A program made the translations under genes and the position numbers. The notes below the pieces were generated by a model that did not search any database, had not been told where the DNA came from, and worked only from the letters and a program-made list of their open reading frames with translations. DNA of 64,000 nt from Argopecten irradians (taxonomy: Eukaryota > Mollusca > Bivalvia > Pectinida > Pectinidae), in contig NC_091147.1 in assembly GCF_041381155.1 (NCBI RefSeq), forward strand, positions 36,980,553-37,044,552, read 5' to 3'. Position 1 is the first letter of the stretch. Every line of letters begins with the position of its first letter. Below are positions 38,899-48,965 of the stretch, piece by piece.

Positions 38899-38916
38899 TT
38901 TAATATAACCTTTAAT
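38899..38916 (-). terminator. Candidate polyadenylation signals of gene 2
   Basis: Two ATTAAA hexamers on the minus strand (38899-38904 and 38911-38916), about 110-125 nt past the stop at 39025. ATTAAA is the commonest variant signal. There is no independent support. Confidence 0.3.
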
Positions 38917-39024
38917 GAGAAATTTATAGAAAATATCATTAATTTGTCCTTCCCAAAATGTGAAATTCAATAACTATACATGACAAAGTTGAATTCTTAA
39001 CTGAACTCATTTTGTTTTGATAAA

Positions 39025-39583
39025 TTACTTTTTGACTATAGATTGCCAAACCCCCCCTACATGTTTCTTAGACACATACACCGACTGGTTCTCCAGCAAT
39101 TTACCAGGTTCAGGTACATGTGCCAAGTCCTTAAGGTCCAAGAATGCCAGGCTGGACATCCTGTCGGAGTCCGACAAATGACCACAACTTTCTGAGTTTG
39201 TAGACATAGCTTGATCCTCGTGAGCTTGTAATATACTAATTTCACGTTCTACACATCGTTTCACATTTTCTGACATTGTTTGTTGAATTCTCTTCTTTGT
39301 CACATCAAACGTGTCTAAGAAAAGATTTTTGGTCTTCACCGTCTTTTTTGATGCATCATTATCTTTCACATTCTTATAAACATGCTTTGTATTCCTTTTT
39401 GTTTTTACTTTAGAAGTTGCCGCTTGCACTGATTTTCCTGCCTTATCAGATTTACCACTCTTTGGTTTGTTTTTGTTTACTGTAGCCCTCCGGCTTCCCT
39501 TCACTGAATTATTTACACACTTCCCAGAACTCTGTGAATTGGAGCTCTTATCGTTGTTTGCTTCACTTGATCGTTTCTTACAA
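39025..39583 (-). CDS. Gene 2 last coding exon
   Basis: 559 bp, acceptor 'ttgttttcag', residues 578-763 and stop TAG. It begins SCKKRSSEANNDKSSNSQSS, passes through a long lysine-rich region and ends VGGVWQSIVKK. The helical segment around REISILQAHEDQAM and the SDSDRMSSLAFLDLKDL motif look conserved-like, with alternating acidic and hydrophobic residues. Confidence 0.88.
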
Positions 39584-42500
39584 CTGAAAACAATAAAGTA
39601 ATTTTTTTACAAATTACAATCCAGCCTGTCTATAAATTAGAGACTACTTATGGGACAAAGAACAAGAAGCCCATATGGCTTGTAGTGTTCATCTTGATAT
39701 TGCAATGATTATGACAAAATACTAAAGCAGTGACAGCCACCCTAATATAAATGAAATGCCCACATACTTACTAATACAAAATATCCAGGTGCATTCTTTG
39801 TATGAGGGGCCTGCGTTATGGATGAATTAATGTTGCCATCCCCAGGTATAAACCAGGGTTCCCTTTTATCCAATAATATATTATATTTTATGCCATAACT
39901 GGGCAAACATTTTAACACATCATTTTTTTCAGTTATATCATATCTATCAAGAAACATCAGGTTTTATAAATAAGCTGTGAAATTATTCAAATGGACAGAC
40001 AAACATGTATATGATACCTTATAAAACTTAATTAAAACTCAGAACTTATGCTTTATGTATCATTTTTGATGTAAAAACACTTAAGTCACTATAAATACAA
40101 GTAATAAATGTGAAATGATATTATAGATCACCACTTGCAGTTAGCTTTCAAGTCTGACTGTATGCACTAGTTCTCATTTCACTACACTGTGCATGTACAT
40201 ATGATAACTTTTGCCAGTACATATACTACAGCCAAAAACCATTCAAAAACCTATGCATGGTAAGAATTGTAATTCTTATAATGTTGGTGGTTCGTAACCT
40301 TGAGATTATGGCACATATAACTTTAATAATATTAGTCACAATGGTCCATTTTTGTTACCTGTTTTCATCCTGAACACTGCGTGACCTCTTCCTTTTTTGC
40401 TTAATATGACCTGTAATATAAACCAGAGATCCCAGAGCGATCTTGACTAGTGATAGATCTTTATTGATCTTTCCTCTACATTTCGATTCTTTAATTTTCT
40501 ATATAAAAACCATTGATAATAGAGAACTTTAAACACCAACAGGGCGCAGTGACAGAGATCTAAGTAATAAGGTGGCTATCGATGAATAGGAGATATTTTT
40601 TGAGGTGCTAGAAAACAAAGGTAACGAAAGATAAATGAAAGAATTTCAATTTTGCATGTTAAGCGATTATCAATTATTCGATAACAGGTGATAAATAAGT
40701 AACACAAAGACAAAAAGATTTCAGCCTACCTGTATTATAACTCCTGTGATTTTGAATGAAGGTCAAGGTAATTCATATTAACAAACTCATTTAGCCCTTC
40801 ATGCCAGCAACAGACACAATATTCATAAGAAGTTTTTTTTAGTAAGCTGGCCCAAAAGATGAGGATGACCTATATTCGTCGTGTTCCATTCATGTTGTTG
40901 TCCAATGAGTGCCGTCCGCAACTTTTCATTTAAATGACTTCTTCTAAATAACCGCAAGTCCAAGGGTACTAATATTTGGCCTTTGGTATGCTGATCTGAA
41001 TTAAGGGCTACCAAGTTTGTCAAATGAATGACTTTGACCTTCATTCAAGTGCACAAGTATCAAAAAGGCTAAAATCTTTATACAACTTCTTGTCAATATG
41101 TAATTAAAGAGGCCTAGGATATTAGGCCTGTAGCATTTTGTATGTTGATAAGATATACCTACCATGTTTGATGACAATGCCAGATTTACAACTCCCTCCG
41201 CTGTCGGTTTCTGCTCCCTCGTCCTGATCAGAGGCTCTGTTGTCCAGACCTGGAAGGGAGTGATCTCCCCTTTCCTGAATTGATGCCTTATTAAGCTGTC
41301 TCAGGTTTTCCCCTGTCAATGGAAGTACTTCTGGCTCAGTAATTGTGGCTGGAGAGACATTACATCGTTTTGGATGGACAGGACTTTCTGAAGCTTCAAC
41401 AGTTGATGAGGAAATAGGTGAAGCCACTGGTGACTTGGATGTTTTATTTTCTGTTGAATGTATTTCTGTCTTGTCTTCTGTCTCTGGGCTTTCTAAACCT
41501 GCATGAATACAAACACATCGATTTGTTGTAATTTACATTTTGATACATAAATATATAGAGCAAATAAAATATATGTCCCTCCAATTGCAAATGAAGTGAA
41601 AATTAAAGATATCAGAAAAATAACAATAATGACAAAATTTCTTGCTAGTGAGGAGGGTACAAAATGTATTCAACAGTGTTCTAAAGACAATAGTGAATAA
41701 CAAATTTGGAAATAGAATTGCGCATCAACACCAAGGATTTCATACAAAAAGACCCTGATGACAGCTTGCCTAGCCATCTGAAACATAAAAACGAAATAAA
41801 TTATTTTTGTACCGACTCCTTGGTATTGGTGCTCAATCATATTGCTCCATCCTGTTTCCATTTATAAAATATTTACAGTATGAATGAGACTCCGGTTCAG
41901 ACACTTACAATTATCATCAGTCGGAGACTGAACAGGGAGTGGTTCAGGTTCGATAGCTGTCTTTGTCGTCTCATATGGAACCAATAAATTGCCCTCTTTC
42001 TCCAATACACCTGCACATGGTTGAACTCTTTTATTGCAGCAGTCTTCAGAATTCAGGTTCACCATGTGCCTACCTCTCTTAGCATCAGAGCTTGAACAAT
42101 GGTTATTAGATTTTGTAATTAACAATGAAACAGCCTTGGAATTTTGTGCTCCCCTTGCCTCCAAAGAATTTTTCATCACAGATCTGTCTTTTGATACAGC
42201 AGATTGATGAAACTGTGTGTTCATGATATCACGAGGACAAGTTCTTTCGCTCCATCTTCTCTCCATTTTCTTGGATTCCCATTGTGGACGTACACTATCT
42301 GAGCACTTTTTCTCCGTCTCCATTTTCCTGGATTCCCATTTTGGACAGACACCATCTAGGCACCTTTTCTCTTTGCTGACAGACTTAACACTTTGACAAG
42401 GTGCTCCATTGGATCCCCACGCAATATGGACAGAATGTTCTGAATAAGCCTTAAGGTTACTTCCATCTTTATGACAAATTTCAGAATCATCTTTACTGAA

Positions 42501-43253
42501 TAACTGTTGATTTATCAACACATTGGTTCTATGTGGTAAGGCCGAGTGGCTAAACCAGTCCTTCTGACCTTGTCTCTGTGTTGGAAACTCATTTTCGTGA
42601 ATACCAAAACTACCGTTCCTCTTACAATCAGTTTGGCAATGTGAATGTGGCTGGTGAGTGGCAACATGACTCACAGAAGGTTTACTGATTCTACTGTCTT
42701 TCTGACAATCTCTCTGTCTATAAGGACCATCACTTGTATCAATTATAGGTGGGGTAATATTTCGCTCCAAACTGTCTTGGTGGAAGGTTTTAGTCAAATG
42801 CTGTCTACCTATATGATAGTTCCCTTTCACAAATACTTCTGGTTCACAGTCAGACACGTTCATGTTCAATGTGTTTCTACGTTCAGATAGAACTATGTTC
42901 ATGACATGTCTTGGATATGAGGTTGGTTGCTTTACAAACTTGTCTGTATTTTCATGAAAGTGCTTTTCTGAATTGAAAACTTCATCATCAATGTCAGATC
43001 TGTAAACGTTTACTGAACTCTGAGGATTTTTAGATGAAGGTCTTGCACACTTTGACAAACCACCGTTTACTGAAGATTTGCACACTTGCTTTTTGTCAAT
43101 ACTTTGATGGTGACCTTGATAGTGACCTTTGTGACCTTGACCTAAGATGGCTACTGATGTTTTCTCCTGTTGTAAACAATGATCCACTGCTTTCTTGTAT
43201 AGTTTATTGACATACCAGTCAAGTAGGTGTTCTTTAGCAGAAGGTTGCTCCAT
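39025..43253 (-). CDS. Gene 2: unrecognised 763-residue basic, mostly disordered protein (spliced)
   Basis: The joined coding exons are 41909-43253, 41163-41498, 40359-40410 and 39025-39583. All introns are GT-AG and the phases agree, giving 763 residues. The N-terminus MEQPSAKEHLLDWYVNKLYK is the only clearly helical, hydrophobic part. Residues 40-560 are S/T/N/H/Q-rich and low in hydrophobics, hence probably disordered. Residues of about 296-345 hold two imperfect copies of a motif with VCPKWESRKME and VRPQWESKKME. KQKRKRSRS (exon 4) looks like a nuclear localisation signal, and the last 190 residues are lysine-rich before an acidic-hydrophobic segment (SSLAFLDLKDL). I know no family for it. 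A nuclear or centrosomal scaffold role would be a guess. Confidence 0.85.
39772..39943 (-). other. Possible alternative exon inside gene 2's last intron
   Basis: 172 bp flanked by an acceptor-like 'gatgtttcttgatag' and a strong donor GTAAGTATG. It is open throughout in the frame delivered by the preceding exon (YDITEKNDVLKCLPSYGIKY and onward). Because it ends in phase 0 while the last exon needs one base, inclusion would place a TAA in the second codon of the last exon. It could be a truncating alternative exon or chance. Confidence 0.25.
40359..40410 (-). CDS. Gene 2 microexon with nuclear-localisation-like motif
   Basis: 52 bp with acceptor 'tatattacag' and donor GTAACA. It encodes GHIKQKRKRSRSVQDEN. 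The phase fits both neighbours only in the frame that gives this basic cluster. Its size and intron context support a real exon. Confidence 0.78.
40720..41110. repeat. Inverted pair of dispersed AGGTCA-like repeats in gene 2 intron
   Basis: The left copy is in + orientation ('gaatgaaggtcaaggtaatt', about 40754). The right copy is inverted ('aatgactttgaccttcattc', about 41024), with 'aagggctaccaagtttgtca' beside it. About 250 bp separate the two cores, so a folded-back intron RNA is possible. Confidence 0.65.
41163..41498 (-). CDS. Gene 2 exon encoding residues 449-560
   Basis: 336 bp, acceptor 'ttcatgcag' and donor GTAGGT. It encodes CLESPETEDKTEIHSTENKT and an acidic, serine-rich stretch to KSGIVIKH. 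A second possible donor 4 nt downstream (GTATAT) would break the frame and is less likely. Confidence 0.82.
41909..43253 (-). CDS. Gene 2 first coding exon (1345 bp)
   Basis: ATG at 43251-43253, five bases after the acceptor 'ctttctttcag', so the 5' UTR is completed from an upstream exon. It encodes residues 1-448 and ends DDN plus one base at a GTAAGT donor. The frame would stay open for 16 more codons without splicing, ending in intronic sequence. Confidence 0.88.
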
Positions 43254-43439
43254 GATTTCTGAAAGAAAGAAAAAATGTCATTACACTTTAACATGTACTG
43301 GTATTGTATACATTGAATAGAACTTTAGCTAAAATCTTTTTTGTCAACTATGCATATTTTCAAATGTTTCTGTTAATAGGATTGTTTCATGTAAGTTTCA
43401 GCTAAATCGCACTGGTAGAACTTGAGAAGAAGTATAAAA

Positions 43440-43545
43440 TGTGAAAAGATAACGCACGACGGACAGCGCACGGCGGAGGACAACAGACAAAACATGACGA
43501 CTATAGGTCATCTTGACCCTTTGGATCAGATGAACTAAAAATGTT
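43440..43545 (+). repeat. Degenerate 3' end of the GGTCACCTGAG-type element
   Basis: The block 'gcacgacggacagcgcacgg' followed by 'ataggtcatcttgaccc' resembles the right end of the element at 8325-9256. It is heavily mutated and lies in the first intron of gene 2. Confidence 0.4.
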
Positions 43546-43669
43546 ATTTAATTTGCTGTTCATAAATTTGCAAATCATTTGCATTTTTTTCAAACAACCA
43601 GCTGGGGCTAATTATATATATAATTAGATCTTATTTAGACTGGTAAGGCGGTAACATATGTGAGATATA

Positions 43670-43800
43670 CCGTATTTGACCGCAAATAAGACCTTTCCCG
43701 TAAAATAAGACCCCCACCTATTATGACACTTTTCCAGACTTAGGGGGGATATGTCTGCAAATAAGACCCCCCCCCCCCCACCTATTTTTCAGTTTACTGG
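43670..43800 (+). mobile_element. Fragment of a 'ccgtattt' MITE with a C tract
   Basis: 'taccgtatttgaccgcaaat' with repeated 'aataagacc' words and a tract of about 14 C residues near 43770. Only one end is recognisable. Confidence 0.45.
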
Positions 43801-44657
43801 ATGATGGCTTTGAGCAATGGAGTAATTAAAAATGTCACCAAAATGACTCTGTCTCGGGACTTCCTATTGTTTGTTTTGTCGACTAAGAAAAATTCAAACA
43901 TGTGTGTGTTCTGTGAGAGGTCCGTCATTACACCTGACTGTACATGTCCTGTACAGCGCAAAATGTTGACATGTGTCTTTGTTGTAGGTTTTTTTGTTCA
44001 TAATTAAAACAATTTAACATATTTTTGAAAACCCACTATCGTCTCATTTAATAATCAACAACCCAGTTAACTTTTTTGCCTACAACATTTTCTTGTGCTG
44101 AATTGATGTTAATTAATCTGGTCAAATTGTACTACAACAATACAATGCAAGCAATGCCTATCTAGGTTAGCATGAAAAAAATTCATGACCAAATGAGGTT
44201 TCAAAAAAATAATGCTGATTGAAGTAACTTCATTTGGGTAATGTAGTGGTACCGGTACAAAATGAAGTATTAATTGTTATATTTACATTTTACTTTCTAG
44301 TTCAAAGTAAAACATAATTTAGATGCAAGTGAACATTTGAATTTCCCGCTTCAGCCATTTAACCTTAACAGCCAAGTTCAATGTGATAAAAAATAGTCCC
44401 TATAAAAAATTGAAAAGATAACAAAATTTCAATGTTTTTTAATAGCTTTTCATAATCAGTTTACTTTCAATTATCCAGACATTTAAAAGATATTTTCATA
44501 AGCTTCATAACCAAAATGGTTCATTCAACTACAATGTCAATTTTCCTGCGTGGACTAACATGGTATCAGTAAACAAAACTCACATCCATTTATGTAGATA
44601 TTACTACACCAAGTCTAGACTGCATTTATTGGCTCATAATACAGATCATGATTATCA

Positions 44658-46060
44658 TTAGAGTAATGGGAGTCGCAGTGGCAAAATGTAAATATTAGAT
44701 AATATTAAACGTGTTCTTGTTCTGCGTGTTTGTAGTGAGGTCCAGTTGAGGTTTTCCATCATGTCTTGTACTGAACTTGTGTTGTGGTATCTGCTTGTTG
44801 TGTAGCGTGCTGCTCTACGTTGTGTTTTTTCTATTTGCATGATTTGATTTGTATGGTGAAGGTCCCATACGGAGGAGCAGTACTCCAGTTTGGGTCTGAC
44901 TATGGATTTGTAATCATGTTCTTTTATATGTTGCGAGTTTATCTGTAGATTTCGTTTCAAGAATCCTAGTGTCTTGTTAGCATTTGCAGTTATGTTGTTG
45001 ATGTGTGTGTCCCATCGTAAGTTATTTTGTATTTTGATTCCTAGATATTTGCAAGATGTTACTTGTTGTAATTTGTGGTCATGGAGTTTATATGTATAAT
45101 TGGTCTTTGTGTGTTTGTTTGAGATGCTGAGGACGTTACACTTGTCCGGGTGGAAGGACATTAACCAATCTTCCTTCCACCTACCTGCTGCGTCTAGATC
45201 TTCTTGTAATTAAAGTGCATCTTGTGTGTTATTTATGGTTTTGCATAATATGCATGTCATCTGCAAAGAGTCTGAGGGTGCTGTGTTTGATGTATTCTGG
45301 GATGTCGTTTATGTATAGAAGGAAGAGTATTGGCCCCAAACAGGTTTCTTGAGGTACTCCTGATGTAATTGCATGGAATTTTTGGTTTTCTTTCTGATTG
45401 TTTCCCTTCAAGTACAACTGTTTGTGTGCAGAGTGATAAGAAGTCTGTAACCCATGTAAGTGTTTGTCCTGTAATACCGTGATATTTGAGTTTGTATTTT
45501 AGGCGTTGATGCAGGACTTTGTCAAAGTCCATGATGATGATGTCTGTTTGTTTGTTGTTGTTATGGTTTTGTGGTTTAATTCATGCATAAAAGTGAGAAT
45601 GTTATTATTTTCAAGTGTTTCATTGTAGAGCTTGTTATAATATGTTCCATGAGTTTGCATGAAATTGAGGTGAGTGAGATGCTGCAGGTCTATAATTTGT
45701 AGGGTGTGAGCCTTCCAGTCATGAGGTAGTTTTCCTGTGGTGAGAGATGTTGTGAAAATTTTTGTGAGAATGGGTGCTGTTACGTCTTTTAGTTCTTTGA
45801 GTATTTTTCCAAGTATTTGGTCTAGCTAACCCTGAAGCTTTATGTGCATGGGTTTATGTTTTCTAAGAGTTTTGTAATTCCCAAGCATGTTATGTGTATT
45901 TGAGGCATAATTGAGCGTGGTGTTCTGTTGAATGGGAACGTTTGTTTTTGTAAATTGTAGTGGTGTCTGTTACGAGTTGACCATCTTAACGTAGGGCTGT
46001 GATATCAGTGTTTTCTTTTTGAGTTGTTTTAATGTATACGTAGCTAAATAATTTCTAATT
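44658..46060 (-). pseudogene. Non-LTR retrotransposon reverse transcriptase fragment 1
   Basis: Read on the minus strand, successive broken frames give KLPHDWKAHT, then [19 protein letters not shown], then [20 protein letters not shown], the catalytic-type FADD, and finally MSFHPDKCN through a YLGI...LRWDTHI region to QRRAARYTTSRYH. This order is that of the reverse transcriptase of Jockey/CR1-like LINEs. Several frameshifts separate the parts, the 5' portion with the endonuclease is absent, and the 3' end is cut. It lies in the first intron of gene 2, in the same orientation as the gene. Confidence 0.9.
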
Positions 46061-46141
46061 AGGGTTAATCATTTGTGTGTTGTTGGGTCGTTTGCTCGTC
46101 TGTAGGGAGTCTTTAATCATATTTTCTAAGTAAGAATATAA

Positions 46142-46290
46142 GACTCTTTCATATGTGGATATGAAGGATAGGGATATTCTACCCGAGGGTCACAAAATGT
46201 AGTAAAACCCGAGGCTTGCGAGGGTTTTGCAACATTTTGTGACCCCGGGGGTAGAATATCCCTATCCTTCATATCCACTTATGAAAGAGT
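46142..46290. mobile_element. Foldback hairpin element
   Basis: Two arms of about 68 bp are nearly perfect inverses: 'gatatgaaggatagggatat' on the left, its inverse on the right. They are joined by a loop around 'gaggcttgcga'. The next element begins 4 bp downstream. Confidence 0.85.
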
Positions 46291-46293
46291 ATT

Positions 46294-46636
46294 TTTCTTT
46301 CATACCTCAACGTTTTATTGAAATTTTACAACTAAAATATCCCGCCATTTTGAAATAAATTCGATGAAATCCACGACTGGAAGTCGTTTTCCCATACAAG
46401 AAAAATTACACGATACTTTCAACACAAATTCCGTTGTTTGCATCTTTTAGAGTAAAATTAAATCAGTCATATTTGTGAAAAAAAAAATGTTAAAATTTTA
46501 CCGAGGAAATAGAGATTTTGTTGACGCCGTGACGTCACGAGGCTTTATTGCATGGGTAGCCATGCAATACAGCCTCAGGCGACATGAGTGTATTGCCCTG
46601 GACCAGCCAGTATTACACATGTAGGTATGAAAGAAA
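46294..46636. mobile_element. MITE with 14-bp perfect ends TTTCTTTCATACCT
   Basis: 343 bp bounded by TTTCTTTCATACCT and its perfect inverse (46623-46636). The interior includes a small hairpin 'gcatgggtagccatgc' and no coding frame. The ATGAAAGA motif is also at the edge of the adjacent hairpin, so the two may be parts of one composite element. Confidence 0.7.
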
Positions 46637-46832
46637 GGTATGTATTGCATATCTGTTTTTGTACCTCTGCTTTTAGTGTATTGTATGTTTGTGTTAGTTG
46701 GTGATTTGAGCGACATTTGGCGTGAAGGATTTGTTGATGAGTCTATGTAGAGAGTTTGTTATCTATGGAAGTTTGTGTTTGTATGTTGAGTGTTTTTGGG
46801 GTATGTTCTTTTCCACTGATTTGTGTAGTGTA

Positions 46833-47170
46833 ACGTGACGCTACCCAAATTGGAACACTTTTTGAAGATAATTATAAAAAATTTCTTACTTGTGGTTGAA
46901 TCCAGATTATCAGTCAGCACCTTAATTTTTGTTCAGGACTAGTACTATCATTGTAAGTTTCATGCTATTAAGGATTTAAGCAATCTTTTTAATATTTTAC
47001 CATTATTGTAAATATCACTATACATCTTTACAAGCCGTTTGTGGCTTTCCAATGATGTTGGACTGATGAGAAACTGATGAGAAAGTTTAGATTGTAAACT
47101 GAAAATTCTGTATCACATATTTTAAAAGTGTTTCATTTTGGGTAGCGTTCCAAATTGGGTAGCGTCACGT
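46833..47170. mobile_element. MITE with ACGTGACGCTACCC ends and TA duplication
   Basis: 338 bp bounded by ACGTGACGCTACCC and its perfect inverse, with TA on both sides, as expected of Tc1/mariner-type insertion. Inverted similarity extends to 'caaattggaac'. The right end carries a second partial copy, 'gggtagcgttccaaatt'. It is non-coding. Confidence 0.85.
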
Positions 47171-47441
47171 TAGATTTGAATTTGTTCCATAATCAGTCCG
47201 CATGAGTTTCATTTGTTTGTTGCTCTATATATATATAGAATCTATATAGCTAGCTGATCATAACATTAAAAAAACATCATGATATAACGTAAAACATAAT
47301 ATCTATATATCTTTATATCAAAAGTGTCGGGACAACCCAGGAGATAAAGTATTTTACTTACCAATATTGACTAATCATTCAAAATCTGACATCGCCAAAT
47401 CAAACTAAAAATAGGCCTATTGCACAGTTTGTCACTTGGCT

Positions 47442-47547
47442 CACAGGCGTTTGTATATATAATGAATATTAATGATAATCAAAAATCGGATCGAATCATA
47501 TAGAAATCAATACGATTCGATCCGATTTTTGATTACAAACGCCTGTG
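47442..47547. mobile_element. Foldback element with 7-bp target duplication
   Basis: A 106-bp element CACAGGCGTTTGTA...inverse, with an inner perfect pair 'atcaaaaatcggatcgaatc' and its inverse around a 16-bp loop. It is flanked by CTTGGCT on both sides (47435-47441 and 47548-47554). It sits about 100 bp from gene 2's first exon. Confidence 0.85.
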
Positions 47548-47643
47548 CTTGGCTCGTACAAAGAAGAAAGCTGTTTAGCATATATGGAATAAATAGGAAT
47601 GCCATAAAACGTTTAAACAAATACATCAGTTTCAAATAATTAC

Positions 47644-47750
47644 CTTTCAATAATATCGTGTTGCCCACATCATTCTGTCACTCATCTGACAGTCTCGTCT
47701 GTTATTTGTTTACACTCTCCACCACACTTTTTGAAGAATCCGCCATTTTC
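47644..47750 (-). other. Probable non-coding first exon of gene 2
   Basis: A donor-like GAAAG|GTAATT at 47643/47644 follows a GC-richer stretch beside promoter motifs. Gene 2's coding exon begins five bases after an acceptor, so an upstream 5' UTR exon is required, and this is the best candidate. The donor is weak and the 5' end is set by the promoter motifs. The intron would be 4.4 kb. Confidence 0.5.
47702..47746 (-). CDS. Candidate upstream ORF in gene 2 leader (14 codons)
   Basis: The first ATG of the proposed leader lies within AAAATGGCGG and opens MADSSKSVVESVNK followed by TAA. If transcription starts upstream of it, ribosomes would meet this frame before the main ATG. Whether the transcription start includes it is unknown, since the same ATG is part of a YY1-like promoter motif. 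Confidence 0.3.
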   Translation of the reverse strand: MADSSKSVVESVNK

Positions 47751-47757
47751 TCGGAAG
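47740..47757 (-). promoter_or_regulatory. YY1-like and ETS-like motifs at gene 2 promoter
   Basis: AAAATGGCGG (YY1 consensus; 47740-47749 read on the minus strand) is preceded by CTTCCG (47752-47757), an ETS-type core. The pair is typical of TATA-less housekeeping promoters, with transcription starting near the YY1 motif. Confidence 0.55.
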
Positions 47758-47931
47758 TAGAAACCAATTTCTAAGAAGAGTTCGGTTTTATTATTTCCGG
47801 AAAAATGAAAAATACAGAACATTTTTTTCGTTCCGTCTATCCAAACATACTAAAATAATAGAACTAAATAGAAAATAATTATGGTGGACTTATGATATTT
47901 TTAGTTATTTATTTATGTTGATATTTGTTAT

Positions 47932-47982
47932 GTATGGTGGCATATTTCTGCCATCGAGTTGCCGACTTACGACTTAAAGAGG
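47932..47982 (-). repeat. Dispersed repeat shared with 2964-3015
   Basis: The inverse of 'aactcgatggcagaaatatg' and its flanks. It is followed at 47999-48027 by an A tract and a TAA microsatellite. Confidence 0.65.
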
Positions 47983-48040
47983 CAGTGTAATGTGTAAGCA
48001 AAAAAAAAAAAAATAATAATAATAATAAGATAACATATAT

Positions 48041-48965
48041 ATATGTGGTCTCCATGATAGTTTTGTATCTAAAATTATTCCTAAATATTTCACTACGGGA
48101 CCTAATTTGTTAACGTACTCGATGCTTGTCGCCAAGATATAGATCTGGTTTTCTAATTTTCCTAGAGAAGGACATAGCTACTGTTTTATCTTTAGAAATT
48201 TTAAAACCCCATTGATCAGCCAAGTCCTGGATTAAATTTAAAGTTCTTTGAATGACTCTACCATTCTGACATATGATGTTATTGGTGTTCCAAATACTGG
48301 TATCATCTGCGAACTGGGCTATGCTAGCTATCTGTTTATTTTTGGAGTGGTCAAAGTACTAGATGTTGATGTAACTTATTTATAAAGATGTTAAATAAGG
48401 TAGGGGAGATGACGCTACCCTGAGGGACCCCGTTATCTAGCAGTTTCTCCTCTGAATGGGAGTTATTTACTCTAACCTGAATTTTCCTATTTGTTAAGAA
48501 ATGGATGAGGAATCTTAGGATGTTACCAGATATACCTATTTTTTTAAGTGATAATAAAAGTCCTATATGCTAGACTAAATCATAAGCTTTCTCTAAGTCT
48601 AGAAATACCGCTATAACATGATAGTTTTTACTTAGCGAGTTTTTAACCTCTGACGTGAGCCTAACGAGCGAGTCTAGTGTAGGTGTAATATACATGTAGC
48701 CACGCCTCGCGCTCACAAACGCACGTATTTCTACATGTATTCAATGTCGGAGCAAACATCGTAGCACACACAATACAAAATGCAAAGTCACGCGCGGTTT
48801 GATTGACAGCTGGCGATCTGTCAATTCCTGCATTGAGAAGGGGTGGTTTAGAGTGGTATCGCTATTTCCAAAATCCCTAAGTTCCTCTCTAATGCTATCT
48901 ATGGTTCTGTCCTTATTGTACAGAAATTCCTCTGTACAGTTATCAAAACTACTGACTTTTTAAAA
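48041..48965 (-). pseudogene. Non-LTR retrotransposon reverse transcriptase fragment 2
   Basis: On the minus strand one frame reads IASIAQFADDTSIWNTNNII, with the FADD catalytic motif, and continues DQWGFKISKDKTVAMSFSRK, which is typical of LINE reverse transcriptases. The upstream sequence resembles the usual GVPQGS region but is broken. A GC-richer segment at about 48685-48840 appears inserted. It differs clearly from fragment 1 and so belongs to another LINE family. No 5' part is seen. Confidence 0.85.

Noticed and set aside
41670..41861. A 63-codon frame immediately downstream of gene 2's first coding exon
   Set aside because: It lies in the 410-bp intron between two well-supported exons, and including it would disrupt the reading frame.
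47997..48030. A 3' poly(A) tail of LINE fragment 2
   Set aside because: The fragment is on the minus strand, so its tail would appear as T on the + strand at its low-coordinate end. The tract here is A-rich on the + strand.
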